DNA from: Thermoanaerobacterium thermosulfurigenes | Lineage (GTDB): Bacteria; Bacillota; Thermoanaerobacteria; Thermoanaerobacterales; Thermoanaerobacteraceae | Direction of reading: 5' to 3' | NCBI RefSeq assembly: GCF_051201035.1 | Contig: NZ_JBPODR010000006.1 | Span: 50,200 to 114,199, forward strand | DNA length: 64,000 bases | Shown here: in pieces, positions 35,043 through 43,545 of the stretch | How the letters are laid out: each line of letters opens with the position of its first letter | How positions within the stretch are numbered: the stretch's first letter is position 1 | Made by a program: the position numbers and the translations under genes | The notes under the pieces: generated by a model | What the model saw: the letters and a program-made list of their open reading frames with translations, nothing else | The model's database searches: none | Told to the model about the DNA's origin: nothing

Positions 35043-36206
35043 TTGAAAGGAGATAAAACAAAAGCTTTATCGATTGTGTTTGTCTTATTTCTCGTTATTT
35101 CAATTATAATATTCCCAAAAAATTCGCTTGCTGCTGCAAAGTCAGGAATCAATCTATGGCTTTTTACAGTATTCCCAGCGTTACTTCCCTTTTTCATCGG
35201 ATCTGAAATGCTGGTACAATTAGGATTTGTCAAAATGCTTGGTAAATTTTTAGAGCCTATAATGCGTCCAATATTCAATGTTTCTGGCAACGGTGGTTTT
35301 GCAATGGCTGTTGGATACACATCTGGGTATCCTGTTGGTGCGCAAATAATAAAAAGATTGTGGGAAGAAAAACTTTTAAATACAGCCGAAGCTGAAAGGT
35401 TAATGACATTTTGCAACAACTCTGGACCACTATTTATGTTAGGCGTAGTCGCCATGGGGATGTTTAATAGCTCTACAATTGGTTATATAATAATGTTGTC
35501 AAATTATTTAGCAGCAATTACTACTGGTATAATTTTTAGAAATTATAATATCGAAAATAAAAATTTAAAAAGTTCAGAATACCATAATATTCGTCAAAGC
35601 AATCCTGATGATTTAATAGCTAATTTTGGAGAAATCTTAGGAAGTGCAGTTAAATACTCCATGAACACGATGATCATGATAGGTGGTTATATTATAACAT
35701 TTTCAGTTTTAATAGAATTTCTAAAGGTATACGGTTTAATAGACGCTATAGAAAAGGTTATTACACCGATATTTGAAGCAATTGGTTTTAACAAAAATTT
35801 GATTGCTGGATATCTAAGCGGCTTAATGGAGATCACGATAGGTTCCAATATGATTAGCCAAGCAACAGCACCATTATACCAAAAGGTCATACTAATAAGC
35901 TCAATTTTAGCATGGGGTGGCCTATCAACGCATGGACAAGTAATAGGTGTCATTAATAACACCAAGATAAACTACTTACCGTATTTAATTGCAAAGGCTA
36001 TTCATAGCCTTTTTGCTGCATTGTTTTCCTTTGTCTTTTTGAAATTTATAAACATTGACAATATAACAGCTACAGAAGCTTTCTATCAGGGTAATATGAA
36101 GAGTATGATAAGCATATTTGAGATATCTTCACTTATGTTTATAATTTCACTTTTATCTGTTATTTTTCTTGTCATCCTAATTTCCATGACAAACAAAGAG
36201 GCATGA
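35043..36206 (+). CDS. ylbJ: Sporulation integral membrane protein YlbJ
   Basis: YlbJ is a polytopic membrane protein of the nucleoside-transporter-like (Gate domain) family, required for normal spore formation in Bacillus. About eight hydrophobic segments are visible, starting with SIVFVLFLVISIIIF, and conserved stretches include FPALLPFFIGSEML, GYTSGYPVGAQI, CNNSGPLFMLGVVA and ILAWGGLSTHGQV. I favour a TTG at 35043, 6 nt after a run of eight G; an ATG nine codons upstream at 35016 lacks a ribosome-binding site. The product is 387 residues. Its end overlaps a shared terminator with the convergent gene. Confidence 0.88.
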   Translation: MKGDKTKALSIVFVLFLVISIIIFPKNSLAAAKSGINLWLFTVFPALLPFFIGSEMLVQLGFVKMLGKFLEPIMRPIFNVSGNGGFAMAVGYTSGYPVGAQIIKRLWEEKLLNTAEAERLMTFCNNSGPLFMLGVVAMGMFNSSTIGYIIMLSNYLAAITTGIIFRNYNIENKNLKSSEYHNIRQSNPDDLIANFGEILGSAVKYSMNTMIMIGGYIITFSVLIEFLKVYGLIDAIEKVITPIFEAIGFNKNLIAGYLSGLMEITIGSNMISQATAPLYQKVILISSILAWGGLSTHGQVIGVINNTKINYLPYLIAKAIHSLFAALFSFVFLKFINIDNITATEAFYQGNMKSMISIFEISSLMFIISLLSVIFLVILISMTNKEA

Positions 36207-36222
36207 TTACTTTATGCCTCTT
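36196..36222 (-). terminator. Shared terminator between ylbJ and the coiled-coil gene
   Basis: AAGAGGCAT (36196-36204) pairs with ATGCCTCTT (36214-36222). It overlaps the ylbJ stop and the end of the opposite gene. The minus-strand side has a T-rich tail (TTTGTTTG); the plus side is weaker. Confidence 0.7.
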
Positions 36223-36671
36223 AATTCATTCCTATTATTCTTTATCGTATTTAATAATTCTGAAACATTTTTCTCCAGTTTAGCTAACAGTTCGTCAGCA
36301 TAATCTTTGCTTCCAAGTCTTATTTCTTTTGCATTAGTTTGCGCTTGAGCTATTATTTCTGCTGCTTTTTTTTCGGCTTTTTTAACAATTTCATTTTCAT
36401 TTACCATTTGATTAATTCTCTGCTCAGCTTCTTTCAAAATTGTTTCAGCATCTTGCTGGGCTTCTATCAATATTTTTTGCCTTTCTTGTTTAATCCACTC
36501 AGCTTTTTTTAATTCATCAGGCAGCTTAATTCTGATTTGCTTTATAATTTCCAAGATTTCATCCTTATTTATCAAGGTTTTTTGCGATAGAGGTATGGTG
36601 GAACTTTTCTCGATATAATCCTCCAATGAATCTAAAAGTTCTAATACTTCTAAATTATCAGCCACTTCCAA
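36207..36671 (-). CDS. Coiled-coil protein of unknown function (ATP synthase b/E-subunit-like)
   Basis: A 154-residue soluble, highly charged protein whose function I do not recognise. After an N-terminal helical part it has a long heptad-rich coiled coil (about 65-140) with repeated Ala/Glu/Lys turns such as AEWIKQERQKILIEAQQDAE and KAEKKAAEIIAQAQTNAKEI. This resembles stator stalk subunits (AtpF/VatE) and DivIVA-like proteins, but no membrane segment is present. The start is a TTG at 36671, 7 nt after GGGGG. It follows coaD by 12 nt, so it is transcribed with rsmD-coaD. Similar small ATPase-like genes sit beside coaD in other clostridia, from memory. Confidence 0.75.
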   Translation of the reverse strand: MEVADNLEVLELLDSLEDYIEKSSTIPLSQKTLINKDEILEIIKQIRIKLPDELKKAEWIKQERQKILIEAQQDAETILKEAEQRINQMVNENEIVKKAEKKAAEIIAQAQTNAKEIRLGSKDYADELLAKLEKNVSELLNTIKNNRNELRGIK

Positions 36672-36683
36672 CGAAATGCCCCC

Positions 36684-37163
36684 TTAATCTTTAATTTTTT
36701 GTAATATCTTTTCAATTACTGAATCTGGAACGAGATCCGATAAGCACCCCCCAAACCTTGCTACTTCTTTAACTATGCTGGAACTTAGATATCCATATTT
36801 ATTGCTTGTCATAAAAAATATAGTTTCAACTTCCGGATTTAACTTTTTGTTTATCAAAGCCATCTGAAATTCGTATTCAAAGTCTGAAACCATTCGCAGT
36901 CCTTTTACAATAATCTTTGAATTGACTTTTTCTAAATATTCTATAAGCAAACCAGAAAAACTATCAATTTCCACATTTTCAATGTCAGCAGTTACTTCTT
37001 TTAACATCTCTACTCGTTCTTCCAATGAAAACATAGGAGTTTTAGATGGATTAACAAGCACCGCTACAATTAATTTATCGAAAACTTTTGCTGCTCTTTT
37101 TATAACATCTAAATGCCCATTTGTAACAGGATCAAAACTACCTGGATATACTGCTATATTCAT
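36684..37163 (-). CDS. coaD: Phosphopantetheine adenylyltransferase
   Basis: CoaD (PPAT) adenylates phosphopantetheine in the penultimate step of CoA synthesis. The nucleotidyltransferase start AVYPGSFDPVTNGHLDVIKR, KTPMFSLEERVEML and the C-terminal SSSIVKEVARFGGCLSDLVP are diagnostic. The 159-residue length is normal. The ATG at 37163 follows GGAGG and lies within the last 26 nt of rsmD. The rsmD-coaD pair is widely conserved. Confidence 0.96.
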   Translation of the reverse strand: MNIAVYPGSFDPVTNGHLDVIKRAAKVFDKLIVAVLVNPSKTPMFSLEERVEMLKEVTADIENVEIDSFSGLLIEYLEKVNSKIIVKGLRMVSDFEYEFQMALINKKLNPEVETIFFMTSNKYGYLSSSIVKEVARFGGCLSDLVPDSVIEKILQKIKD

Positions 37164-37716
37164 CTGTTGCCTCCTTAAAAAATGTTAATATCGTTTCTCC
37201 ATATTTTTTCATCCTAAATTTTTGCAAGCTGCCGTACCTTTCTTCTAAAAAATCATTTTTATGATGCTCAACAATTGCGTAACCATCAGTATTCAATAAC
37301 TCATATTCACTTATTTTATTTAACGGTTCAACATACAAGTTATTGTAATACGGCGGATCAATGTATATAAAATCAAACTTAATATTATTCTTATTAAAAT
37401 AATCTAAAGCATGCAATGCATCCATATGCAAAATCACTGCACTATCAATAGAGCCAAGCAATTTAACATTATCATTTATGTATTTAATATTATTATATAC
37501 TTTTTCTACAAAGTAGCAAATATTAGCTCCTCTACTTAATGCTTCAATACCTATACTACCTGTTCCAGAAAATAAATCTAAAAATATAGAATCGTATATG
37601 TCAGCACTTATTATATTGAAAAGCGATTCTTTAACCATGTCAGACGTAGGCCTAATTGCCCTTCCAGGTGGGCATTTTAATTTTCTGCCTTTAGCCATAC
37701 CAGATATAACCCTCAA
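37138..37716 (-). CDS. rsmD: 16S rRNA (guanine-N2)-methyltransferase RsmD
   Basis: RsmD methylates G966 of 16S rRNA. The Rossmann methyltransferase fold shows FLDLFSGTGSIGIEALSRGA (SAM site, about residue 45), MDALHAL, and the N6/N2 catalytic motif IDPPYY near 120. I start at a TTG at 37716, which gives the family start LRVISGMAKGRKLKCPPG and has GGAGGTG 5 nt upstream; an ATG at 37749 overlaps no ribosome-binding site. The product is about 192 residues. It overlaps coaD by 26 nt. Confidence 0.92.
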   Translation of the reverse strand: MRVISGMAKGRKLKCPPGRAIRPTSDMVKESLFNIISADIYDSIFLDLFSGTGSIGIEALSRGANICYFVEKVYNNIKYINDNVKLLGSIDSAVILHMDALHALDYFNKNNIKFDFIYIDPPYYNNLYVEPLNKISEYELLNTDGYAIVEHHKNDFLEERYGSLQKFRMKKYGETILTFFKEATDEYSSISR

Positions 37717-37856
37717 AATCACACCTCCAATTCTAAAATATTTTAGCACATTTTATGATTAGATACAAAATTATGTATAAAACTTTTAAGATATGGCAAA
37801 TAATATACTTGGGAAACCAATTTCCCCAAAATTCTTCCTTCAATTTCTCCTCTCCC

Positions 37857-37882
37857 AATCCAGGTAGATTACTACCTGGATT
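37857..37882. terminator. Hairpin upstream of rsmD
   Basis: AATCCAGGTAG and CTACCTGGATT form an 11-bp stem around a short loop between the first SASP gene and rsmD. It follows the 37891 hairpin in the minus-strand direction and probably reinforces it. The T-tract is weak. Confidence 0.5.
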
Positions 37883-37890
37883 AAATTTTA

Positions 37891-37927
37891 ATTAAAAAGG
37901 GTAACCGCAATTGGCTACCCTTTTAAT
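37891..37927 (-). terminator. Terminator after the left SASP gene
   Basis: AAAAAGGGTA and TACCCTTTTT pair around a short GC-containing loop directly after the SASP stop codon, and the minus-strand side ends in TTTTTAATT. Strong candidate. Confidence 0.82.
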
Positions 37928-37931
37928 TTAA

Positions 37932-38159
37932 TTACTTCAATGTTCCATTATTAGCGATTTGGCTTTCAGCCATTTGGATCATCTTTTTTACCATGTGACC
38001 ACCTACAGCGCCGCAATCACGGGATGTAAGTGTGCCCCAATAACCATCGGCTGGAGGATTTATTCCAAGTTCGCTTGCTATTTCGTATTTCCATTTGCTC
38101 ATAGCTTGCTTAGCTTCTCTTACTACAAGAGGATTTTTTGTCTCTGAACCTGCTGCCAT
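37932..38159 (-). CDS. Small acid-soluble spore protein, alpha/beta type (copy 1)
   Basis: Alpha/beta SASPs coat spore DNA and switch it to an A-like form, protecting it from UV and heat. The 75-residue product carries the two family signatures: KYEIASELGINPPADGYWG, with the germination protease site in the EIASELG region, and LTSRDCGAVGGHMVKKMIQM. The ATG at 38159 lies 6 nt after GGAGGTG. The neighbouring copy at 38299 is nearly identical; this one ends NNGTLK. A SigG-like promoter precedes it. Confidence 0.97.
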   Translation of the reverse strand: MAAGSETKNPLVVREAKQAMSKWKYEIASELGINPPADGYWGTLTSRDCGAVGGHMVKKMIQMAESQIANNGTLK

Positions 38160-38190
38160 TTTTATCACCTCCATTTAATGATTTCAATAT

Positions 38191-38219
38191 TAATTTGCCA
38201 CATATTATTTTATATATTC
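38191..38219 (-). promoter_or_regulatory. Candidate SigG promoter of SASP copy 1
   Basis: On the minus strand GAATA (38215-38219) and CAAATTA (38191-38197) are 17 nt apart, near the SigG consensus I recall (GHATR and CATnnTA). They lie about 30 nt before the SASP start. Forespore expression is expected for this family. Confidence 0.6.
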
Positions 38220-38271
38220 ATGTTAATATTTTCTTATATATTGTTGAGATATATTTCCAAAATCTTATTTA

Positions 38272-38297
38272 AAAAGATACCCGTGAGGGTATCTTTT
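38272..38297 (-). terminator. Terminator after the right SASP gene
   Basis: AAAAGATACCC and GGGTATCTTTT pair around GTGA immediately after the stop codon of SASP copy 2, followed on the minus strand by TTTTTAAAT. Well-formed and gene-specific. Confidence 0.85.
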
Positions 38298-38298
38298 G

Positions 38299-38526
38299 TT
38301 ATCTAAGTGTACCTTTATTAGCGATTTGGCTTTCAGCCATTTGGATCATTTTTTTCACCATGTGACCACCTACAGCGCCGCAATCACGGGATGTAAGTGT
38401 GCCCCAATAACCATCGGCTGGAGGATTTATTCCAAGTTCGCTTGCTATTTCGTATTTCCATTTGCTCATAGCTTGCTTAGCTTCTCTTACTACAAGAGGA
38501 TTTTTTGTCTCTGAACCTGCTGCCAT
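38299..38526 (-). CDS. Small acid-soluble spore protein, alpha/beta type (copy 2)
   Basis: A second 75-residue alpha/beta SASP, 367 bp from the first and identical except near the C-terminus, which here ends NKGTLR. The two copies share a 210-bp stretch (37990-38199 and 38357-38566) with no base difference, covering most of the gene, the ribosome-binding site and the -10 box. It has its own terminator, so each is a single-gene unit. Start ATG at 38526 with GGAGGTG. Function as for copy 1. Confidence 0.97.
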   Translation of the reverse strand: MAAGSETKNPLVVREAKQAMSKWKYEIASELGINPPADGYWGTLTSRDCGAVGGHMVKKMIQMAESQIANKGTLR

Positions 38527-38557
38527 TTTTATCACCTCCATTTAATGATTTCAATAT

Positions 38558-38586
38558 TAATTTGCCCAATAAAGACATCAATAAAC
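38558..38586 (-). promoter_or_regulatory. Candidate SigG promoter of SASP copy 2
   Basis: The same CAAATTA -10 box (38558-38564) as in copy 1 is preceded 17 nt upstream by GTTTA (38582-38586), a weaker match to the -35 consensus. The identical block ends between the two elements. Confidence 0.5.
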
Positions 38587-38653
38587 TATAATTTATTTAG
38601 CAATTTTGTTTCGAGGTGACAAAAATGGCGTTAAAACTTATTTAAAATAAAAA

Positions 38654-39496
38654 TTAATTAGATTCAAAAAATATTCCAACAGCAGACGGTCCAGCATGAA
38701 CTCCGACTGTGCAACCGGCCCTATTTCTTATAAAATTAGTTGCACCAAATTCGTTGCGAATTGCATTCTCAATTTCTAACATAAACTCTTCCCTATCAGT
38801 ATGTAAAAGCCCAATCTCTTTTTTAGTAAAATCGACTTTAGTCTCTCTCATATAATTTATAATCCATTTTATAGCATTTTTTCGACCTCTAACCTTGTCC
38901 TTTATTTCTAATTCGCCATCATTATTAACCAGTATTGGCTTAATATTTAAAATACTTCCTAAAATCGCCTGCGTCTTTTTTAATCGTCCTCCTTTGTAAA
39001 GATAATCCAACGAATCAAAGATCATTGTATAGCTAATTTTTGGTATCATGTTTGTCACTCTGGCAATTATCTCATCACTGGTGTTGCCATTGCACGCCAT
39101 TTTTCCAGCTTCGATGACAATAAATCCCTCGCCTAAAGAAAAATTTTTAGAATCAATCACTGTTATGTTTTGATTTTTTAAATTGTCTTTAGCCAACAAT
39201 GCTGACTGATATGTACCACTTAATTTTGATGACATTAAAATACAGATTATTTCATCATAACTTTTCAACAAATCACTAAAAACATCCATAAATTCAATAG
39301 GTGATACTTGTGAAGTGTTAGGCATTTTCCCAGAATTTATCAAATCGTAAAATTCATCTTTTTTTATATCTACTCCGTCTTTATAAGATATACCATCAAT
39401 ATCAACTGTCAGCGGCACAACATATATATCATATAGTTTTACAATATCATCTGGAATATCAGATACACTATCTGTCACTATGGCTATCTTTCCCAT
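38654..39496 (-). CDS. DegV family fatty acid-binding protein (possible FakB)
   Basis: A 280-residue DegV/EDD-fold protein of the kind that presents a fatty acid to FakA. Visible features: AIVTDSVSDIPDDIV at the N-terminus, the conserved NTSQVSPIEFMDVF, LSGTYQSALLAKDN, IDSLDYLYKGGRLKK-like FDSLDYLYKGGRLKKTQAIL and GCTVGVHAGPSAVG at the end. It is 20 nt downstream of recG in the asp23-fakA-recG-degV unit, consistent with pairing with fakA. Which fatty acids it binds cannot be read from the sequence. Confidence 0.9.
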   Translation of the reverse strand: MGKIAIVTDSVSDIPDDIVKLYDIYVVPLTVDIDGISYKDGVDIKKDEFYDLINSGKMPNTSQVSPIEFMDVFSDLLKSYDEIICILMSSKLSGTYQSALLAKDNLKNQNITVIDSKNFSLGEGFIVIEAGKMACNGNTSDEIIARVTNMIPKISYTMIFDSLDYLYKGGRLKKTQAILGSILNIKPILVNNDGELEIKDKVRGRKNAIKWIINYMRETKVDFTKKEIGLLHTDREEFMLEIENAIRNEFGATNFIRNRAGCTVGVHAGPSAVGIFFESN

Positions 39497-39515
39497 TATC
39501 TTTTCCTCCCAGCAA

Positions 39516-41564
39516 TTAATTTAGTATAATTCCTTCTAATTTATCCCTAAATCTCTCTATCAATTCTGCTTTCATTTTACTATGTCTTTCAAAATTACCA
39601 TCATAACTTATAAATCTTTCTACAGCTTTTTGAGCCAGTTTTAATATTTCTATATCATCAAATAAATTGGCCAATTTAAGTTCAGGCAATCCATGTTGCT
39701 TTACTCCAAAAAATTCTCCTGGTCCCCTTATCTCCAAATCTTTTTCTGCAATTTTAAAACCATCATTTGTTTCAGTCATAACCTTCAATCTTTTTTTGAC
39801 AACATCAGAATATGAGTAAGCTATCAAAATACAATACGATTGATGTGATGATCTTCCAACACGCCCCCTTAATTGATGCAACTGAGCCAATCCAAATCTC
39901 TCTGCGTTTTCAATAACAATTACTGTTGCGTTTGGAACATTTACACCAACTTCAATAACTGTTGTAGAAACTAATATATCTATTTCCCCATCAACAAATT
40001 CACTCATCACTTTGTCCTTATCGTTTGAATTCATTCCACCATGAACTAAGCCAACTCTAAAATCCTTAAAAACGCCCTTATAAATTTCTTCATAGACCAC
40101 CTCTGCCGATTTTGCATATATAGTTTGTGAATCTTCTATAAGTGGGCAGACTATGTAAGCTTGGTGTCCTTTTTTTATTTCATTTACGACGAATTTATAC
40201 GCCCTCTCTCTTAAAGCTCCACTTATAGCATACGTTTCAACTTTCTTTCTTCCTGGAGGCAATTCGTCTATTATAGATATATCCAAATCTCCATACAGCA
40301 TTAATGCCAAAGTTCTTGGAATAGGTGTTGCCGTCATTACAAGAACATTCGTTTGATTGCCCTTATTTTTAAACATGGCCCTTTGTCTAACTCCAAATCT
40401 ATGCTGTTCATCTGTTATTGCCAAACCTAAATTTTTAAACTGAACATTATCTTCTATTAAAGAATGTGTACCAACTAATACGTCAATCTCACCATTTTTG
40501 ACTTTCTCTATTATTAAATTTTTTCTTTTGTTGCTGATGCTTCCTGTCAACAATTCCGTTTTAACACCTAACTTATCATACAACTCCTTTAATGATAAAT
40601 AGTGCTGCTTCGCAAGTATTTCTGTTGGTGTCAATATGGATGCCTGATATCCATTCTTTACCGCAACGTACATTGCTGCTGCCGCTATGATTGTCTTGCC
40701 AGAGCCAACATCACCTTGTAAAAGTCTATTCATCACTTTTCCTGAATACATGTCATTTAAGATTTCGTTTAAAGCTTTATCCTGTGCTTTAGTAAACTTA
40801 AATTTTAAATTGTTTAAAAATTCGCTTAAATCTACATATTTAAACTTTATACCTGATTTATCAATATCATACCTATTTTTAATCAAATTTAACCCCAATT
40901 GCAAAATAAAAAATTCTTGAAATATAAGTCTATATTTAGCTCTCTCTAACATTTCTGGTGACTCTGGAAAATGGATGTTTTTTATGGCTTTTCTTATTCC
41001 CAACAAATTATATTCTGTCAAAAAATCTTCGTCAAAAATTTCTTCTATTTCATTTATATACTCTTTTAGAAGGCTATAAATTATATTTCTTAAAATCTTT
41101 TGACTTAATCCGTCTGTCAACTTATATATCGGCACAATTCGTCCTGCATTTAGATTTAAAACATCACTTTTATCCATAGTTGGGTTTTCCACGTACACTT
41201 GTCCATATTTATAGGAAATCCTGCCATTTATTATATACTCTTCACCTAATTTGAAATTATTTTTAACATACGGCTGGTTGTACCAAACAAGTTCCAAAGC
41301 CCCACTTCCATCTTTAACAGGTATTTTCGTGATTATTAGCCCCTTAATCCTATACTCTCTCGCTTTCCCTGCGATGTAAGCCTTAAAAGTTTGCTTTTCA
41401 CCAATCTTCAACATATCTATAGGAATTATTTTCTCTCTGTCTTCATATTCTCTGGGATAATACTCTAATGCATCCTTCACAGTCTCAATACCAATTCTTT
41501 TAAGCAGCAATGCCCTCTTTGGACCAACACCTTTTACATATTGTATTGGTTTTGAAAGATCCAT
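39516..41564 (-). CDS. recG: ATP-dependent DNA helicase RecG
   Basis: RecG remodels stalled forks and Holliday junctions. The 682-residue product has an N-terminal wedge/OB domain (about 1-150, PIQYVKGVGPKRALLLKRIG), then a superfamily 2 helicase core: Walker A GDVGSGKTIIAAAAM, DEQH in ITDEQHRFGVRQRA, VMTATPIPRTLALMLYGD, and the C-terminal QLRGRVGRSSHQSYC and GFKIAEKDLEIRGPGEFFG motifs. Full length. It starts 9 nt after fakA. Confidence 0.97.
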   Translation of the reverse strand: MDLSKPIQYVKGVGPKRALLLKRIGIETVKDALEYYPREYEDREKIIPIDMLKIGEKQTFKAYIAGKAREYRIKGLIITKIPVKDGSGALELVWYNQPYVKNNFKLGEEYIINGRISYKYGQVYVENPTMDKSDVLNLNAGRIVPIYKLTDGLSQKILRNIIYSLLKEYINEIEEIFDEDFLTEYNLLGIRKAIKNIHFPESPEMLERAKYRLIFQEFFILQLGLNLIKNRYDIDKSGIKFKYVDLSEFLNNLKFKFTKAQDKALNEILNDMYSGKVMNRLLQGDVGSGKTIIAAAAMYVAVKNGYQASILTPTEILAKQHYLSLKELYDKLGVKTELLTGSISNKRKNLIIEKVKNGEIDVLVGTHSLIEDNVQFKNLGLAITDEQHRFGVRQRAMFKNKGNQTNVLVMTATPIPRTLALMLYGDLDISIIDELPPGRKKVETYAISGALRERAYKFVVNEIKKGHQAYIVCPLIEDSQTIYAKSAEVVYEEIYKGVFKDFRVGLVHGGMNSNDKDKVMSEFVDGEIDILVSTTVIEVGVNVPNATVIVIENAERFGLAQLHQLRGRVGRSSHQSYCILIAYSYSDVVKKRLKVMTETNDGFKIAEKDLEIRGPGEFFGVKQHGLPELKLANLFDDIEILKLAQKAVERFISYDGNFERHSKMKAELIERFRDKLEGIILN

Positions 41565-41572
41565 AAAATCAC

Positions 41573-43156
41573 CTATTCAATCGAAATTACATAATAGTAT
41601 AGAGGCTGTCCACCATATTGGAGATCAACATCCCCATCAAATACTATGGTATTTAACAATTTTTTTGCATCTTCTTCTTTGACTTCTTTCCCATAATAAA
41701 TGGTTATTATTGAAGTATCATCAGAAATAGCATTTGACACTATTTGTCTTGCTACTTCATTGTAGTCAGTACCTTTATCTACAAATTGTCCATTTACAAA
41801 TCCTAAAATTTCTCCAGTCTTGATTTCCACTCCATCTAATACAGTATCTCTTATAGAATAAGTTATTTCTACCGTTGTAACCTTATCAATAGTATCATTT
41901 ATATTTTTGATCGCATCATCTACGCTTGCATTGACATCAAAGTTTATCATGGCACTTATAGCCTGATTAAAGCTGTAAGTATTTATGACGTGCACATTTT
42001 TGTCTGATAAACTTTTAGCTTGTTCACATGTCATAACTACATTTTTATTATTCGGAAAGACAATTATATTTTCTGCATTTATTTCTTTTAAGCCATTTAA
42101 TATATCCAAAGCGCTAGGATTCATAGTTTGTCCACCATCTATTACGATATCACACCCCAAATCTTTAAACAAACTGCTTATTCCTTCACCAGGAGAAACA
42201 GCCATAAAGCCATATTTTTTGGCACGAGTATTTCTGTCTTTGTTTGATTCAAAAATTACATTTTCATGCTGTAATTTCATATTGTCAATCTTCACTTTTA
42301 CCAATTCCCCATACTCTAAGCCTTTCTGCAATACCAGTCCAGGAGAATTAGTATGTATATGGACTTTTATTAAATTTTCATCTCCAACAACGATTATACT
42401 ATCACCAAAAGATTCAATTTCAGCTTTAAGCTTAGAGGAATTTTCAGATTTTGCATCAATAAGCATTTCCGTACAATAAGTAAAATTTATGTCTGTAATA
42501 TTACTTTCTTTTTTATGGATGTCTTCAACAACATGCTGAACAGCTATCTCATGCCCTTTTATAGCTTGTAACATTCCTATTAGCATAAATAAAAAGCCTT
42601 GTCCACCAGAATCAACTACATTAGCTTGCTTTAACACCGGCAATAGATCAGGCGTTCTTTTCACTGATTCTGAAGCAGCTTTTACAATCTTCTCCATGAA
42701 AGTTTCAAAGTCATTAATAGAAGTTAGTTTCAAAGCCTCATTGGCACAATCTCTTACTACAGTTAGAATAGTACCTTCCATAGGTTTCATAACTGCCTTA
42801 TGTGCAATCGCTGAACCTGCATTTAAAGCTTCAGCAAAATCTTTTGTCGTGATTTCGTCATGGTTCAAAAGATTTTTGGCGAATCCCCTAATTATTTGAG
42901 ATAAAATCACCCCTGAATTTCCTTTGGCACCTAAGAGAGCACCTCTGGAAAGATTATTTAGAACTTCATTCATATTATCAGAGGCTTTTTCCATTTCTTT
43001 AACAGCAAAATCTAATGTATGGGCCATGTTAGAACCCGTATCACCATCTGGAACAGGAAAGACATTTAATTTATTTACTTCATCTGATTTATTTGTTAAG
43101 TATTGAGATCCAGCCTTAAACATGCGTTTTAAAGTATTAACATCTAAGCGATCCAA
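41573..43156 (-). CDS. fakA: Fatty acid kinase subunit FakA (YloV, DhaL-like)
   Basis: FakA phosphorylates fatty acids bound to DegV/FakB proteins, producing acyl-phosphate for PlsX/PlsY. The N-terminal DhaL-type kinase domain (about 1-190) shows KLNVFPVPDGDTGSNMAHTL and GARGNSGVILSQI-like GAKGNSGVILSQIIRG, with metal-binding aspartates in PDGDTG; a long C-terminal region (about 230-528) follows. I start at the TTG at 43156, 8 nt after GAGGAGG, rather than a TTG at 43180 that would overlap that site. The product is 527 residues. It follows asp23. Confidence 0.92.
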   Translation of the reverse strand: MDRLDVNTLKRMFKAGSQYLTNKSDEVNKLNVFPVPDGDTGSNMAHTLDFAVKEMEKASDNMNEVLNNLSRGALLGAKGNSGVILSQIIRGFAKNLLNHDEITTKDFAEALNAGSAIAHKAVMKPMEGTILTVVRDCANEALKLTSINDFETFMEKIVKAASESVKRTPDLLPVLKQANVVDSGGQGFLFMLIGMLQAIKGHEIAVQHVVEDIHKKESNITDINFTYCTEMLIDAKSENSSKLKAEIESFGDSIIVVGDENLIKVHIHTNSPGLVLQKGLEYGELVKVKIDNMKLQHENVIFESNKDRNTRAKKYGFMAVSPGEGISSLFKDLGCDIVIDGGQTMNPSALDILNGLKEINAENIIVFPNNKNVVMTCEQAKSLSDKNVHVINTYSFNQAISAMINFDVNASVDDAIKNINDTIDKVTTVEITYSIRDTVLDGVEIKTGEILGFVNGQFVDKGTDYNEVARQIVSNAISDDTSIITIYYGKEVKEEDAKKLLNTIVFDGDVDLQYGGQPLYYYVISIE

Positions 43157-43169
43157 CCATTTTTCCTCC

Positions 43170-43520
43170 TCAAAAATCAACTTTTATGCTTTGTACATTT
43201 ACAACAATATTTTTAACATTAACACCTGTATATGTCTCTATAGTGTATTTGACTTTTTCAATGATATTTGCAGCAACAGTTTTAATGTTGACTCCGTATT
43301 CAACAACAATGTACAAATCTATAACAATCCCATCTTCATCATATGCAATCTTTATTCCTTTACCTGACTGCTCATTTTTGAAAAGCTCTATAAGTCCGTC
43401 AGGTCCACGTTTCCCTAAACCCACTATGCCATAACATTCAGATGTGGCATAACTAGCCATAGATGCAATTACGTCTGCAGAAATATCTATTTTTCCTAAA
43501 TTATTTTTTGTTTGCTCCAT
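43170..43520 (-). CDS. Asp23/Gls24 family envelope stress protein (YloU)
   Basis: A 116-residue Asp23-family protein, usually encoded directly before fakA. The conserved block is visible: ISADVIASMASYATSECYGI, then EDGIVIDLYIVVEYGVNIKT and TGVNVKNIVVNVQSI. Relatives are linked to alkaline/envelope stress in Gram-positives; the exact role here is unknown. The ATG at 43520 follows AGGAGG, and a good promoter lies upstream, making it the first gene of asp23-fakA-recG-degV. No transmembrane segment. Confidence 0.9.
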   Translation of the reverse strand: MEQTKNNLGKIDISADVIASMASYATSECYGIVGLGKRGPDGLIELFKNEQSGKGIKIAYDEDGIVIDLYIVVEYGVNIKTVAANIIEKVKYTIETYTGVNVKNIVVNVQSIKVDF

Positions 43521-43545
43521 TTTTACAACCTCCTATTATAATTAT

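Noticed and set aside
35003..35043. SigE-type promoter just upstream of ylbJ
   Set aside because: An ATATACTAT sequence near 35009 resembles the -10 box, but the nearest -35-like sequence is about 21 nt away, too far.
37138..37163. Frameshift or assembly error suspected from the 26-nt overlap of rsmD and coaD
   Set aside because: Both proteins are complete with intact family N- and C-termini; the overlap is simply compact coding.
37959..38514. Open frames on the plus strand opposite both SASP genes, nearly identical to each other (start MAFSHLDHL)
   Set aside because: They exist only because the two SASP genes are duplicates; no ribosome-binding site, and the minus-strand proteins match a known family.
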